From Enterovibrio norvegicus DSM 15893 (lineage in GTDB: Bacteria; Pseudomonadota; Gammaproteobacteria; Enterobacterales; Vibrionaceae), in NCBI RefSeq assembly GCF_900115495.1, contig NZ_FOWR01000026.1, forward strand, positions 1-64,000: DNA of 64,000 nucleotides, given 5' to 3'. Positions within the stretch are counted from its first letter, which is position 1. Every line of letters begins with the position of its first letter. Position numbers and translations under genes: made by a program. The notes beneath the pieces were generated by a model, which did not search any database, was not told where the DNA came from, and worked only from the letters and a program-made list of their open reading frames with translations. Positions 52,913 to 63,888 of the stretch are shown here, one piece after another.

Positions 52913-54754
52913 TTACCCCTCCAGTTTGCTTTTATCGCGAACAGCACCTTTGTCTGCACTGGTCGCAAGGCTTGCATAGGCTTTTAGTGCTAAGGAAACA
53001 ACGCGTTCACGTGAAACGGGTTTCCAACCACGCGCATCCGTTTCTGCACGACGGGTAGCCAGTTCTGCGTCATCAACTTCTAACACAATGGAACGGTTAG
53101 GAATATCGATAGCTATGATGTCGCCTTGCTTCACCAAACCGATTGTGCCGCCGCTTGCCGCTTCTGGTGAAACGTGACCGATAGATAAACCGCTGGTTCC
53201 GCCAGAGAAGCGGCCATCGGTGATCAACGCACACGCTTTACCTAAGCCCATGGATTTCAGATAGGTGGTTGGGTAAAGCATTTCTTGCATACCCGGGCCG
53301 CCTTTCGGGCCTTCGTAACGAATAACAACCACTTCGCCCGCTTTCACCGCACCAGACAAAATGCCGCTAACCGCATCTTCTTGTGCTTCAAAGACATGAG
53401 CAGGACCTCGGAAGACGAGATTCTCTTCGTCTACGCCCGCCGTTTTAACGATACAACCGTTTTCGGCAAGGTTACCGCCAAGTACAGCAAGGCCGCCTTC
53501 TTGGCTGAATGCATTTTCACGGGTACGGATACAGCCGCCAACACGGTCATCATCAACGGTGTCCCAACGACAGTCTTGTGAGAAGGCTTTGGTGGTACGA
53601 ATACCTGCAGGGCCCGCACGGAAGAAGGTTTTCACGTCTTCATCTTCGGTCACCATGATGTCGTATTGCGCAATGTTTTCAGCCATGGTTTGGCCTAGTA
53701 CGGTCGGTACATCGGTATTGAGCAAATCTGCACGCGCCAGCTCGCCCAAAATCGCGATAACGCCACCAGCACGGTGGACATCTTCCATGTGGTATTGCTG
53801 AGTAGATGGCGCCACTTTACAAAGGTGAGGGACACGACGAGACATGCGGTCGATATCATCCATGTCGAAGTCAATCTCACCTTCTTGTGCAGCAGCGATA
53901 AGGTGAAGCACCGTGTTACTCGAACCACCCATGGCGATATCGAGCGCGGTGGCGTTCTCAAAGGCTGCGCGGCTTGCGATGTTACGCGGAAGCACAGATT
54001 CGTCGTCTTGTTGGTAGTAACGCTTGGTTAAATCAACGATGCGGTGACCGGCTTTCAGGAACAATTGCTCGCGATCGGCGTGCGTTGCCAGCATTGAACC
54101 GTTCCCTGGCTGACTAAGGCCCAGCGCTTCGGTGAGACAGTTCATTGAGTTTGCAGTGAACATGCCAGAACATGAACCACAGGTTGGGCACGCAGAACGT
54201 TCGATTTGCTCGCTTTGCTCGTCTGACACTTTTGGATCAGCACCTTGGATCATGGCATCCACCAGATCCAGTTTTAAGATCTGATCAGAAAGCTTGGTTT
54301 TACCCGCTTCCATTGGGCCACCTGAAACAAAGATCACCGGGATGTTGATGCGCATGGCAGCCATCAGCATTCCTGGGGTGATTTTGTCACAGTTCGAAAT
54401 ACACACCATGGCATCTGCACAGTGTGCATTCACCATATATTCCACGGAGTCTGCAATTAGCTCACGTGATGGCAGGCTGTAAAGCATGCCGCCGTGGCCC
54501 ATGGCGATACCGTCATCCACAGCGATGGTGTTAAATTCTTTGGCGATACCGCCTGCTTTTTCAATCTCGCGTGCAACGAGTTGGCCCATGTCTTTTAGGT
54601 GAACGTGTCCCGGTACGAACTGGGTAAAAGAGTTCACGACGGCTATGATGGGCTTTCCGAAATCTTCATCTTTCACGCCAGTGGCACGCCAAAGGGCACG
54701 TGCGCCGGCCATGTTACGGCCGTGAGTGGTGGTGGCTGAACGATACTTAGGCAT
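52913..54754 (-). CDS. ilvD: Dihydroxy-acid dehydratase IlvD
   Basis: Iron-sulfur enzyme of isoleucine and valine synthesis. It has 613 residues. The cluster and metal ligands lie in [13 protein letters not shown] and [17 protein letters not shown], and the active-site region is [20 protein letters not shown]. It lies between ilvE (21 bases) and ilvA (two bases). Confidence 0.97.
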   Translation of the reverse strand: MPKYRSATTTHGRNMAGARALWRATGVKDEDFGKPIIAVVNSFTQFVPGHVHLKDMGQLVAREIEKAGGIAKEFNTIAVDDGIAMGHGGMLYSLPSRELIADSVEYMVNAHCADAMVCISNCDKITPGMLMAAMRINIPVIFVSGGPMEAGKTKLSDQILKLDLVDAMIQGADPKVSDEQSEQIERSACPTCGSCSGMFTANSMNCLTEALGLSQPGNGSMLATHADREQLFLKAGHRIVDLTKRYYQQDDESVLPRNIASRAAFENATALDIAMGGSSNTVLHLIAAAQEGEIDFDMDDIDRMSRRVPHLCKVAPSTQQYHMEDVHRAGGVIAILGELARADLLNTDVPTVLGQTMAENIAQYDIMVTEDEDVKTFFRAGPAGIRTTKAFSQDCRWDTVDDDRVGGCIRTRENAFSQEGGLAVLGGNLAENGCIVKTAGVDEENLVFRGPAHVFEAQEDAVSGILSGAVKAGEVVVIRYEGPKGGPGMQEMLYPTTYLKSMGLGKACALITDGRFSGGTSGLSIGHVSPEAASGGTIGLVKQGDIIAIDIPNRSIVLEVDDAELATRRAETDARGWKPVSRERVVSLALKAYASLATSADKGAVRDKSKLEG

Positions 54755-54775
54755 TTCCTTGTCCTCTTTTACTGC

Positions 54776-55711
54776 TTATTTGGCTTCCGGAGAGACCGGA
54801 TCGAGCCATCCCCACTTGTCTTCGGTTTGGCCGTTGAACAGGCCAAAGAATGCTGATTGCACTTTTTCTGTGATTGGGCCGCGCGCGCCTTCACCCACGG
54901 TGATTTGGTCAACGCTGCGAACCGGCACGATTTCAGCGGCGGTACCTGTCATGAAGACTTCATCAGCCAGATACAACGCTTCACGTGCGATGTTTTCCTC
55001 GCGCACTTCATAACCCATGTCACGAGCAAGGATCATGATTGAGTCACGGGTAATGCCCGGCAAAATTGCGCTGGTGGCAGGTGGCGTAGAAATCACCCCA
55101 TTTCTGACCACAAACAAATTCTCGCCAGCGCCTTCTGATAAATAACCATCCACGCTCAGTGCAATACCTTCAGCATAGCCATGACGGCGTGCTTCACCAC
55201 CGACGAGCAAGCTCGACAGGTAGTTACCACCCGCTTTAGCTGCTGTTGGAATGGTGTTTGGTGCAGCGCGGTTCCAGCTTGAAATCATCGCATCCACGCC
55301 GTTTGCTAGCGCTTCTTCACCGAGGTATGAACCCCAGCCGAAAGCGGCAATGATGAGGTCCATTTTGGTTTCTGGTGGTGGGCAAACGCCCAAACCGACG
55401 TTACCGACAAAACCCAACGGGCGAATGTAAGCCGAGTTCAGTTTGTTGGCGCGAAGGGTTTCACGACAGGCTTCCATCAGCTCATCGACGCTGTATGGGA
55501 TCGGGAAACGGTAGATTTTTGCACTGTCTTTCAGACGTTGCATGTGCTCACGATGGCGGAAAACGATAGGGCCATTAGGTGTGTCGTAGCAACGAATGCC
55601 TTCGAACACCGATGTACCATAATGCATCGCGTGAGTCAGAACGTGAACCGTGGCATCTTGCCAAGGAATGAGTTCACCGTTAGACCAAATATAATCCGCT
55701 GTGTTTGCCAT
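54776..55711 (-). CDS. ilvE: Branched-chain amino-acid aminotransferase IlvE
   Basis: Final transaminase for valine, isoleucine and leucine, PLP class IV. It has 311 residues with the motifs YGTSVFEGIRCY, the PLP lysine in PTAAKAGGNYLSSLL, and MTGTAAEIVPVRSVD. Between ilvM (30 bases) and ilvD. Confidence 0.97.
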   Translation of the reverse strand: MANTADYIWSNGELIPWQDATVHVLTHAMHYGTSVFEGIRCYDTPNGPIVFRHREHMQRLKDSAKIYRFPIPYSVDELMEACRETLRANKLNSAYIRPLGFVGNVGLGVCPPPETKMDLIIAAFGWGSYLGEEALANGVDAMISSWNRAAPNTIPTAAKAGGNYLSSLLVGGEARRHGYAEGIALSVDGYLSEGAGENLFVVRNGVISTPPATSAILPGITRDSIMILARDMGYEVREENIAREALYLADEVFMTGTAAEIVPVRSVDQITVGEGARGPITEKVQSAFFGLFNGQTEDKWGWLDPVSPEAK

Positions 55712-55741
55712 GTATTCATCCTTTTTAGTAACGCACTACTA

Positions 55742-55984
55742 TTATTCTTGCGGGAGCAGACGTACGTGTGAGACATCCCATAATTTGTCTAATTGGCTGT
55801 GAAGGTTGGCAACAGGGCGAGTGCTCTCCACCTTCAAGGTAATTTCAACCACATCATTACTGTCAGTATGATGCATGTCTAAGCGGGTGAGGCGAAAGCC
55901 ACGGTGACGCACGATGCGAAGCAATCGCTCCAGCAATTCAGGCTTATCGTCCGCTTCAATAAGTAGGGTATGTGATTGGCTCAT
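55742..55984 (-). CDS. ilvM: Acetolactate synthase II small subunit IlvM
   Basis: Regulatory subunit of acetohydroxyacid synthase II, an 80-residue ACT-domain protein. I start at ATG 55984 ([16 protein letters not shown]), which overlaps the ilvG stop by four bases; the open frame extends further upstream inside ilvG. The sequence [20 protein letters not shown] is typical of IlvM. Confidence 0.94.
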   Translation of the reverse strand: MSQSHTLLIEADDKPELLERLLRIVRHRGFRLTRLDMHHTDSNDVVEITLKVESTRPVANLHSQLDKLWDVSHVRLLPQE

Positions 55985-57627
55985 GTTCTCTCCAACATAT
56001 CCTGGTTGGCAGCGCCGGGTGGAACCAGCGGCCATACGTTCTCTTCCTCTGAGATAGCCACATGCAGCAGGTAGGCTGTGTCACTGGCCATCATCTCTTG
56101 CAGGGCAGGGATGACCTCTTCTTTACAGGTAATGGTTTTGCCGGGAATGTTAAACGCGCTAGCGAGCGTCACAAAATCCGGGTTGTCAGACAAATTGGTT
56201 TCGCTGAAGCGTTTGTCGAAAAACAGCTCCTGCCACTGTCGAACCATCCCTAAGCGCTGATTATCCAATAGCACCATTTTGACGGGTATATTACGTCGTT
56301 TTAAAGTTCCTAGCTCCTGAACGTTCATCATAAATGAACCATCTCCCGAAACTAATACAACCTCATCTTCAGGCCTTGCCATTTTCGCGCCCATGGCGGC
56401 GGGTAAGCCAAATCCCATGGTGCCTAGCCCCGCTGATGTCAGCAGGTTTTCAGGGCGTCGAGGACACACGTGTTGTGCCACCCACATTTGGTGTTGACCC
56501 ACATCGGTCGCGACCACGGTTGAATCTGGCATCATGTCAGAAAGTTGCTTTAACAACAAAGGCGCATAGATAGCCTCGCCCGGATGATCATAACGCCAGC
56601 CAAAATCCGTCATCATTGAACGAATATTGCCCTGCCACTCTGAAATATCAGACGGCTCACCGAGCTGTGGTAATACGGTATTGAGTTCGCCACGAAGCGG
56701 TACGTTAGCACGACGCAATTTGTTAAATTCCGCAGCATCGATGTCGATATGCACCACGGTCGCATTCGGGGCAAAGGTATCAAGCTTGCCTGTCACCCGA
56801 TCATCAAAGCGCGCACCAATCGCAATCAGCAGATCGGATTGCTGAACTGCAAGGTTCGCTGCTTTGGTGCCATGCATGCCTAGCATACCCAAGTAGTACG
56901 GATAATCGCGATGGACCGATCCTAGGCCTTTCAAGGTACAGGTCGCGGGGATTTGGCTGTGATTCAAGAACTGACGCAGGGTGTCTGTTGCGTGTGCCAA
57001 TTGAACGCCGCCACCGATATACACAATAGGCTGTTTACTTGCCGCAATGAGCGTGTTGGCTTCTTGCAGTGACGTGATGGACACGTTTGGTGCAGCAGGC
57101 GTGGATATATTAGGTGCAGTTGTGTCGTCGATTTGCCCGAGTTGGACGTCTTTCGCGATGTCCACCAGCACAGGACCGGGACGGCCTTCTTCCGCCACGA
57201 CGAAAGCTTCTGCAAGGGTTTTGGCTAACTCACGTTGGTCGGTCACCAGAAAGCTGTGTTTGGTACACGCAAGGGAAAGGCCGAGCACGTCGACTTCTTG
57301 AAACGCATCGGTACCGATAAGGGGGCTGGCAACTTGGCCTGTGATGGCGACGATAGGCACGGAGTCCATCATGGCATCTGCAAGGCCTGTGATCAGGTTT
57401 GTCGCACCCGGACCGGAGGTGGCAAGGCAAACACCCACACCGCCCGTTGAACGTGCATACCCGATGGCAGCCATTGCGGCACCTTGTTCATGTCGACAAA
57501 GGACATGATCGACACCACCATCATAGAGGGCGTCATAGACGGGCATGATCGCCCCGCCTGGGTATCCGAAGATGGTTTCTACGCCTTGCTCGCGCAATGC
57601 GCTTACCACTAATTGTGCACCTGTCAT
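55981..57627 (-). CDS. ilvG: Acetolactate synthase II large subunit IlvG
   Basis: Catalytic, thiamine-diphosphate-dependent subunit that forms acetolactate and acetohydroxybutyrate. It has 548 residues from ATG 57627 ([11 protein letters not shown]), chosen because GGAGG precedes it. Conserved regions are [15 protein letters not shown], the catalytic Glu in [16 protein letters not shown], and the ThDP motif [13 protein letters not shown]. The frame is intact, unlike the frameshifted gene of E. coli K-12. First structural gene after the attenuator. Confidence 0.97.
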   Translation of the reverse strand: MTGAQLVVSALREQGVETIFGYPGGAIMPVYDALYDGGVDHVLCRHEQGAAMAAIGYARSTGGVGVCLATSGPGATNLITGLADAMMDSVPIVAITGQVASPLIGTDAFQEVDVLGLSLACTKHSFLVTDQRELAKTLAEAFVVAEEGRPGPVLVDIAKDVQLGQIDDTTAPNISTPAAPNVSITSLQEANTLIAASKQPIVYIGGGVQLAHATDTLRQFLNHSQIPATCTLKGLGSVHRDYPYYLGMLGMHGTKAANLAVQQSDLLIAIGARFDDRVTGKLDTFAPNATVVHIDIDAAEFNKLRRANVPLRGELNTVLPQLGEPSDISEWQGNIRSMMTDFGWRYDHPGEAIYAPLLLKQLSDMMPDSTVVATDVGQHQMWVAQHVCPRRPENLLTSAGLGTMGFGLPAAMGAKMARPEDEVVLVSGDGSFMMNVQELGTLKRRNIPVKMVLLDNQRLGMVRQWQELFFDKRFSETNLSDNPDFVTLASAFNIPGKTITCKEEVIPALQEMMASDTAYLLHVAISEEENVWPLVPPGAANQDMLERT

Positions 57628-57732
57628 CTTTGCATCCTCCCTGTCGGCATTGGAGAGAAAAGCTGCTGCTCTGCTTCCTGTGGTGTTTCCATACCGCGTT
57701 TTCCTTCTGCGTTTACAACCGGACATCCAATG

Positions 57733-57768
57733 TTAAAAAGCCCCCGAACCTTTCGATGCGGGGGCTGG
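57733..57768 (-). terminator. ilv attenuator
   Basis: On the minus strand AGCCCCCG and CGGGGGCT form an eight-pair GC-rich stem with a T run. It lies 15 bases after the leader-peptide stop and about 105 bases before ilvG. Stalling of ribosomes on Ile, Val or Leu codons of the leader should favour an alternative fold that lets transcription pass. Confidence 0.88.
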
Positions 57769-57782
57769 TTGCGATGTTGTTG

Positions 57783-57869
57783 TTACTTTCTAAACGTCGC
57801 TGCCCCTCGCGGTAGTACCACCACGATAATTGAAATAATAATGACGAGGGCGCGAGTCGATAAATTCAT
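57783..57869 (-). CDS. ilvL: ilv operon leader peptide IlvL
   Basis: A 28-codon leader. After MNLSTRA come LVIIISIIVVVL and PRGAATFRK: fifteen codons contain five Ile, four Val and two Leu nearly in a row. The PRGAA segment resembles the PCGAA of E. coli IlvL. AAGAGA lies upstream of the ATG. Together with the following stem and T run it is a classical translation-coupled attenuation region. Confidence 0.9.
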   Translation of the reverse strand: MNLSTRALVIIISIIVVVLPRGAATFRK

Positions 57870-58084
57870 TTTGTCTCTTACGTTAACCACCAAATGTTAG
57901 GTGGTGATCGTTTATGTCAACGTTTGTTTGCATACTTGTTGTCTGCCCTTAGTGGTATCACAGACGTTCGTCGCATGACAAGTAAAAAGTGAGCGGTTTT
58001 CAGGATTTTCGCGTCGTAATGCAGCAATACTATTGTTTTATGCATTTAACTTTATGATAAATAACTAATTAAGCATTTACCCTT

Positions 58085-59611
58085 ATGAGTCTTGCGATTA
58101 TTCAAAGCCGAGCGTGTGTCGGCGTCAGTGCACCACTTGTTACCGTTGAAGTACATATTAGTAACGGACTACCCGGATTCAACCTTGTTGGCCTTGCAGA
58201 AACCACCGTAAAAGAAGCCCGCGATCGTGTGCGTAGCGCTATTGTGAATTCCGGTTTCGAATTCCCCGCGAGACGCATTACCGTCAATCTAGCCCCCGCG
58301 GATTTGCCCAAAGAAGGGGGGCGTTTCGATTTACCTATTGCGCTTGGCATTCTTGCGGCGTCCTCTCAAATTCCGATGACAAAATTGAATGGCCATGAGT
58401 TTGTGGGTGAATTGGCATTGTCAGGGCAGCTTCGCTCAGTGAAGGGTGCGTTACCTGCGGCTGTCGCCAGCATTGATGCAAACAGAAGCCTCGTCGTGCC
58501 CGATGACAATGGCGGACAGGTGGCGCTGGTGGGGCGAGACATCCATGTTTCAGCGCCGGATCTGATGTCAGTGTGTCGTCACTTGAGCGGGCAAGGTGCA
58601 TTGATGCTTAAAGAGCCAAAAAACGCCGATGTTGAGCACGTCACTAACCCTCGCTGTATGCAAGACATTATCGGTCAGCAGCAAGGAAAACGGGCGTTGG
58701 AAATTGCCGCTGCAGGATCGCACAATTTACTGTTTCTTGGGCCTCCAGGCACGGGCAAAACCATGTTGGCATCGCGCATGGCGGATTTGCTGCCGCCCAT
58801 GAGCGATGCTGAAGCATTAGAAACCGCGGCGATCACCTCGCTGACGGAACGACCATTGCACGAAGGGAATTGGAAAAAGCGCCCCTTTCGAACACCGCAT
58901 CATTCGAGTTCGATGCCCGCCCTGGTTGGCGGTGGTACAACCCCAAAACCAGGCGAAATATCACTCGCGCACAACGGCCTTTTGTTTTTAGACGAGATGC
59001 CCGAGTTTGAACGCAAAGTGCTCGATTCTCTTCGAGAGCCGTTGGAGTCGGGGGAGATTGTCATTTCCCGTGCGAACAGTAAAACCTGCTTTCCTGCCCG
59101 TTTTCAGTTGATTGGCGCGCTCAACCCTAGCCCTACCGGGCATTATGAAGGCAAGCTGTCTCGATCCAATCCACAGGCAACCTTGAAGTATTTGAATCGA
59201 CTCTCTGGACCGTTTTTAGATCGTTTTGATCTGTCGATTGAAATCCCTGCCTTGCCAAGAGGCACGTTAGCCGAAGGGGGCGATCGTGGTGAGACGACTG
59301 ACATCGTTAAAGCGCGCGTGGAAAAGGCACGAGCTGTGATGTTAGCGAGAGCGGGAAAGCCCAATTGCCTGCTTTCAAGTCGAGAGATTGAAACCTATTG
59401 TCCGTTAGCAAAAGAGGATGCGGATTTTCTCGAAACGGCACTACACCGCTTAGGGTTGTCGATTCGTGCGTATCACCGCATTATCAAAGTCGCGCGAACC
59501 ATTGCGGATTTAGCGGGAGAGCCACATATAAAACGCGGGCATCTTGCTGAGGCCTTGGGTTATCGTTCGATGGATAGGTTGTTGAAACAACTCACCGCCA
59601 TGGCGAGTTAG
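58085..59611 (+). CDS. yifB: Mg-chelatase-like AAA+ helicase YifB (ComM)
   Basis: A 508-residue AAA+ protein; in Vibrio cholerae ComM is a hexameric helicase that promotes branch migration during natural transformation. An N-terminal Lon-like region (1-165, GLPGFNLVGLAETTVKEARD) is followed by Walker A GPPGTGKTM, Walker B LLFLDEMPEF and the C-terminal region with YHRIIKVARTIADLAG. The position divergent from ilvL is also found in E. coli. Confidence 0.95.
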   Translation: MSLAIIQSRACVGVSAPLVTVEVHISNGLPGFNLVGLAETTVKEARDRVRSAIVNSGFEFPARRITVNLAPADLPKEGGRFDLPIALGILAASSQIPMTKLNGHEFVGELALSGQLRSVKGALPAAVASIDANRSLVVPDDNGGQVALVGRDIHVSAPDLMSVCRHLSGQGALMLKEPKNADVEHVTNPRCMQDIIGQQQGKRALEIAAAGSHNLLFLGPPGTGKTMLASRMADLLPPMSDAEALETAAITSLTERPLHEGNWKKRPFRTPHHSSSMPALVGGGTTPKPGEISLAHNGLLFLDEMPEFERKVLDSLREPLESGEIVISRANSKTCFPARFQLIGALNPSPTGHYEGKLSRSNPQATLKYLNRLSGPFLDRFDLSIEIPALPRGTLAEGGDRGETTDIVKARVEKARAVMLARAGKPNCLLSSREIETYCPLAKEDADFLETALHRLGLSIRAYHRIIKVARTIADLAGEPHIKRGHLAEALGYRSMDRLLKQLTAMAS

Positions 59612-59711
59612 CCGTGAAATGGGTGCTTAGGCACTCATTTGACCACTTTCTACTGAATGGTGTTTTTTATTCGGTCGACGTATTATGACGCCTGATAAAT
59701 ATCCCTAATCT

Positions 59712-60629
59712 GTGCGTGGATACGTCGCCTTGATACTTTTCTTCAACGTTATTTTTGTGTGTTTAAACACCGCGGTGGCATCTGTTCTTATCTGCTGCCT
59801 TGCGTTGTTAAAAATGCTGCTCCCTGTGCCTGCATTGCAGCGCGCCATTACGCGTGCCTGTAACGGCATTATGTGGGTATGGGCAACGCTCAATCATAGG
59901 TTGGTTAACCTAACGTCAAACGTGGAATGGGACATACAAGGCGGTGAGTCGCTCAGTAAAGAGCAATGGTATTTGTTGATCGCCAACCACATGAGTTGGG
60001 CGGACATCGTTGTTGTCTTTTCTGTGTTTAGACATCGCATTCCCATGGCGAAGTTCTTCCTCAAACAGCAATTGCTGTATGTGCCTTTCTTGGGGCTCGC
60101 GTGTTGGGCCGTGGATATGCCCTTTATGAAGCGCTATGCCCACCAGTATTTGCTCAAGCACCCTGAAAAACGAGGTTGCGATCTTAAGACCACGAGAAAA
60201 TCCTGCGAGCGTTTCCGCCACACTCCCACCACCGTGGTTAACTTTGTGGAGGGCACGCGATTCACAGAAGAAAAAAGGCATGCCACCCATTCCCCTTTTC
60301 GTCATTTACTGTCACCTAAGACGGGCGGTATTGCATACACGCTTGGGGCAATGGGGGAGCAATTTGATGCCATTATTAACGTCACCTTGGCTTACCCAGA
60401 AAACCGAGATCTTCCCTTTAAAGACTTGCTATCAGGCAAGATGAAAAAGATCGTTGTTCGCATTCATACTTTGCCGCTCGATAGCGCGGTAAAAGGGGAT
60501 TATTTCAATGACAAAACGTTCAAACGCCAATTTCAACAATGGCTTCATCAGCGTTGGGAAGAAAAAGATGATGAGCTGTCTGCAATTTATGGAGAGGTGC
60601 CAATACACAAGCGTGTAGAAAGACGATAA
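59712..60629 (+). CDS. yihG: Acyltransferase YihG, PlsC family
   Basis: Inner-membrane lysophosphatidic-acid acyltransferase-like enzyme, 305 residues. An N-terminal membrane segment (about 3-38) precedes the PlsC domain with the catalytic NHMSWAD (HxxxxD) and NFVEGTRF motifs. E. coli YihG acylates lysophosphatidic acid and affects motility. The GTG start at 59712 is the furthest one that gives a normal first helix. In E. coli yihG also lies near dsbA and srkA (yihE), here convergent with them. Confidence 0.92.
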   Translation: MRGYVALILFFNVIFVCLNTAVASVLICCLALLKMLLPVPALQRAITRACNGIMWVWATLNHRLVNLTSNVEWDIQGGESLSKEQWYLLIANHMSWADIVVVFSVFRHRIPMAKFFLKQQLLYVPFLGLACWAVDMPFMKRYAHQYLLKHPEKRGCDLKTTRKSCERFRHTPTTVVNFVEGTRFTEEKRHATHSPFRHLLSPKTGGIAYTLGAMGEQFDAIINVTLAYPENRDLPFKDLLSGKMKKIVVRIHTLPLDSAVKGDYFNDKTFKRQFQQWLHQRWEEKDDELSAIYGEVPIHKRVERR

Positions 60630-60666
60630 GCAGATACCGTGGTGTGAAACGCATGTAATGGAAATG

Positions 60667-60693
60667 AAAAAGGGGCTCAAGGCCCCTTTTTTT
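60667..60693. terminator. Bidirectional terminator between yihG and dsbA
   Basis: AAAAAGGGGC and GCCCCTTTTT pair around TCAAG with T runs on both strands. Confidence 0.92.
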
Positions 60694-60715
60694 GCATTTG
60701 GATACTTGCTGCGAC

Positions 60716-61318
60716 TTATTGTGTTAGCAGGAAATTAACCAGTGCGAAATAGTCATCTGTTGATTTGATGGTTTTTGGCGTCACGTGGTATTTACCGTTA
60801 ACAATCACAGCGGGCACACCGCGCAGGCCTGAATCGTTGAAGCCTTTATCAAAACGGTTTGCCATCGCGTTAACCGCAAAGCTGTTGTAAGTGCCGTCGA
60901 ATTTCTTCGCATCCACACCTTCGTCGATGAACATCTGACGCACTTCTGCTTCATCACGCGGTGGCTTTTGAAGTAGGTGAATGCGGTTGAAAATGACCGG
61001 AACCATGGCGTCTTCTACATCAAGCATCACTGCAGTCGCGTACGCTTTGCTCAGTGCCTTACCCATGTTGCCACCCATGAAAGAAACATGACTCTTTTGG
61101 AAAGTCGCATTCTCAGGGATTTTCTTTTTTAACTCTTCCATTAAGCCTTCACTTTTGTAGCAATGTGGGCAGTAGAAAGAGAAAAATTCGGTCACCGTTG
61201 GTGATTGTGTTTTCGGCAGATCAAGAACTTGATAGTCCTCACCCGCATTAAAACGCGCAGCGTGCGCAGAGAAGGCCAGCATGGCAACAGCGGCCATCGC
61301 AAACAATTTTTTCAACAT
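60716..61318 (-). CDS. dsbA: Periplasmic disulfide oxidase DsbA
   Basis: Introduces disulfide bonds into exported proteins. It has 200 residues with a signal peptide (1-20, ending AFSAHA). The active site is CPHC at 50-53 in [10 protein letters not shown], and the cis-proline loop is [12 protein letters not shown]. It follows srkA by 33 bases, as in E. coli. Confidence 0.97.
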   Translation of the reverse strand: MLKKLFAMAAVAMLAFSAHAARFNAGEDYQVLDLPKTQSPTVTEFFSFYCPHCYKSEGLMEELKKKIPENATFQKSHVSFMGGNMGKALSKAYATAVMLDVEDAMVPVIFNRIHLLQKPPRDEAEVRQMFIDEGVDAKKFDGTYNSFAVNAMANRFDKGFNDSGLRGVPAVIVNGKYHVTPKTIKSTDDYFALVNFLLTQ

Positions 61319-61351
61319 AAATGTCTTTCTCCCTGATAGTTATAATGCTGC

Positions 61352-62338
61352 TTACCACTGCGGCGACAGCGACAGAGGCGTTTCCTCAAGAGCAGCTAAT
61401 TGTTCTTTAAAGGCGAGCACCTGATTTTCCCAGTATTTTGCCTCAGCAAACCAAGGAAATGCACGAGGAAAAGCCGGATCTTGCCAACGTTTTGCCAGCC
61501 ATGCCATATAGTGAACCATTCTGAGACCACGTAAAGGCTCGATTAGTTGCAATTGATGATGAGGAAAATCGTGAAACTCCTCATAGGCCTCAGCAATGGT
61601 GTCCAGTTGTGCCAAGCGGTCATGGCGGTCGCCGTTGAGCATCATCCAAATATCTTGGATGGCAGGACCATTGCGAGAATCGTCTAAGTCGACAAACATC
61701 GGGCCATCACGCCATAGAATGTTGCTTGGGTGACAATCACCGTGCAGGCGAATTGGCTGCCAGTCTGTTGTCCAGCGGCTTTCCAGTACATTGATAAGAC
61801 GATCGAGATCGGAAAAGAACGCGTTCTCAAGGTGCATGGGAATGAATTCGCTGTTTTCCAATACTTTCCGTGGCTGGTAGAGGTACTCGTCAAGGCCAAT
61901 GGTTGGGCGATCAGTGAATGACGCGCGTGAACCCACTTGATGAATGCGGCCCATGAAACGGCCAACCATTTCGAGTTGATCCCAGTTATCGACTTCAAAA
62001 GTGCGCCCGCCGACACTTGGAAATAGCGCAAACCGATAACCTGCATGTTCGAACAGTGTTGTTCCATCGATTTCAATAGGCACAGCAACGGGGATTTCAG
62101 ACTCTTCAAGTTCTTTGGTGAACTGGTGCTCTTCTAAAATTTGTGCGTTGCTCCAGCGTTGTGGGCGGTAGAACTTGGTGACGAAGCGTTTACGATCTTC
62201 ATCTTGAAATTGGTATACGCGGTTTTCGTAGCTGTTAAGCGCTAAAAGCCCAGATTCAGGGCGAACACCGACGGATTCTAATGCATCAATCAAGGTGTCA
62301 GGGGTGAGGTGCTCGAAGCTAAATTGCGCGTCGCTCAT
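61352..62338 (-). CDS. srkA: Stress-response kinase SrkA (YihE/RdoA)
   Basis: A 328-residue Ser/Thr kinase of the choline-kinase-like fold, which protects against stress-induced death in E. coli and is under Cpx control there. The catalytic loop is RLHGDCHPSNILW (around residues 195-207) and the metal-binding Asp is in FVDLDDSRNG. It is upstream of dsbA in the same operon. I did not find a clear CpxR site upstream. Confidence 0.95.
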   Translation of the reverse strand: MSDAQFSFEHLTPDTLIDALESVGVRPESGLLALNSYENRVYQFQDEDRKRFVTKFYRPQRWSNAQILEEHQFTKELEESEIPVAVPIEIDGTTLFEHAGYRFALFPSVGGRTFEVDNWDQLEMVGRFMGRIHQVGSRASFTDRPTIGLDEYLYQPRKVLENSEFIPMHLENAFFSDLDRLINVLESRWTTDWQPIRLHGDCHPSNILWRDGPMFVDLDDSRNGPAIQDIWMMLNGDRHDRLAQLDTIAEAYEEFHDFPHHQLQLIEPLRGLRMVHYMAWLAKRWQDPAFPRAFPWFAEAKYWENQVLAFKEQLAALEETPLSLSPQW

Positions 62339-62406
62339 AGGGTCACTTGCTTTGTGATAAGAGAGAGTTTGATGGTATCAGAGATTGGCATCACTGTATG
62401 GGTATA

Positions 62407-62442
62407 CAAAATAAAAGGGCGCGAGGTGCGCCCTTTGTGTTT
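62407..62442 (-). terminator. Terminator of ccoG
   Basis: On the minus strand AAAGGGCGC and GCGCCCTTT pair around ACCTC, followed by TATTTT. Confidence 0.88.
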
Positions 62443-62460
62443 TAGATGTGCGTGCAATGC

Positions 62461-63888
62461 TTAGAGCTTGCTGATAAAGCGGCTTTCAGTAGACAGCGTT
62501 TTTTTGTCATCCCCTGATTGGCGTTCAAGCATAAACATAATGTTGGCGATGGGTTTTTCGAGCTCATAAGGGTCCACCGCAAGGCTGACTGGCAAGGTGT
62601 AGATTTCGCCTGCGCTCAGCGTCACTTGCTGTTTGCCGTACCACTCAATGCCCTCAAGGCCTGTTACCGAGATATTGTAGGTTTCTGATTGCTGCGTCTT
62701 ATTCAGAATCTTCAAGGTGTAGGTGTTTTCAATCAGCCCATCAGTGTTGGTTTTAAACAGCTGTGTTCTATCACGAATAACATCCAATCCCATCGGCTGA
62801 ACCGCATTGAGGAAGTAGAAGAACATGACGAACATGGCCACCATGACGATGCCATAGCCAATCAATTTGGGGCGCATCACATCCACAGAATGGCCGGCGA
62901 GCTTATGTTCCGTGGTATAGCTGATGAGACCGTGAGAATAGTTCATGCGATCCATGGTGTCGTCACAGGCATCAATACACGCGCCGCAGTTGATGCATTC
63001 GTATTGAAGACCATCGCGAATGTCGATACCCGTCGGGCACACCTGCACACAGAGGTTACAGTCAACGCAATCACCTAAGCCCAAGTCTTTAGGGTCTTTC
63101 TTACGAGGCCTTGGACCACGTGCTTCACCGCGGACTTTGTCATAACCCACGATAAAGGTGTCTTTGTCGAACATGGCTGACTGGAATCGTGCATAGGGGC
63201 AGATGTGGATACACATGATAGAGCGCATCCAGCCAGCATTGCCGTAGGTACAAACACTGAAGAAAAGTACCCAGAACACTATCCAGAAACTGCTTGATAA
63301 AGTGAAAAACTCCGCGAACAGCGTTTTGACTGGGACGAAGTAGCCAACGAAGGTAAGGCCGGTTAGCAAGGCAACGGCAAACCAACAAATATGCTTCAGC
63401 GTTTTTCTGGCCAACAAATCCCGGGTCATGGGCTTTTTATCTTGTGAGCGGCGTTTATTTGCGGGCCCTTCGAGCTTTTCCTCAAACCAAATGTAGATGA
63501 AGGTCCACACCGTTTGAGGACAGAGGTATCCGCACCAGACTCGCCCAAGGAAGGTGGTGATAAAAAAGAGGCCAAAGGCGGCCACCATCAGCACCACAGC
63601 AAGCAATGTCAAATCTTGTGGCCAAAGGGTTGTGCCGAAAAAATTGAACTGCTGTTTGCCAATGTCGATCAGAATGGCTTGTCGGTCACCGTAGGAAATC
63701 CATGGGGTGAGCAAGAAGAGCAGCATGAAAAACCACCCCATTTTTTGGCGCAGCTTCTGGAAGACTCCTTTCGCCGCACGAACATAAATGCGGTTGCTGG
63801 GGTTAAAACGATCACCGCTACCTTTATGGGTTTTGGGATTAAATTCTTTGGGCGTGACATCTTTGATGTCGATTTTTTCCTTGCTCAT
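62461..63888 (-). CDS. ccoG: Cytochrome c oxidase accessory protein CcoG (RdxA/FixG family)
   Basis: Membrane iron-sulfur protein that helps deliver copper to the cbb3 oxidase; in Rhodobacter it reduces Cu(II). It has 475 residues from ATG 63888 (MSKEKIDIKD), chosen over an in-frame upstream ATG because the extra sequence is unlike the family. Several helices (about 50-70, 95-120, 165-185, 195-225, 345-370) surround two cluster motifs, CVDCNLCVQVCP and CINCGACIDACD, in the middle. The C-terminal periplasmic domain has an immunoglobulin-like fold. The 112 bases upstream, to the window end, hold no other gene I can see. Confidence 0.95.
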   Translation of the reverse strand: MSKEKIDIKDVTPKEFNPKTHKGSGDRFNPSNRIYVRAAKGVFQKLRQKMGWFFMLLFLLTPWISYGDRQAILIDIGKQQFNFFGTTLWPQDLTLLAVVLMVAAFGLFFITTFLGRVWCGYLCPQTVWTFIYIWFEEKLEGPANKRRSQDKKPMTRDLLARKTLKHICWFAVALLTGLTFVGYFVPVKTLFAEFFTLSSSFWIVFWVLFFSVCTYGNAGWMRSIMCIHICPYARFQSAMFDKDTFIVGYDKVRGEARGPRPRKKDPKDLGLGDCVDCNLCVQVCPTGIDIRDGLQYECINCGACIDACDDTMDRMNYSHGLISYTTEHKLAGHSVDVMRPKLIGYGIVMVAMFVMFFYFLNAVQPMGLDVIRDRTQLFKTNTDGLIENTYTLKILNKTQQSETYNISVTGLEGIEWYGKQQVTLSAGEIYTLPVSLAVDPYELEKPIANIMFMLERQSGDDKKTLSTESRFISKL

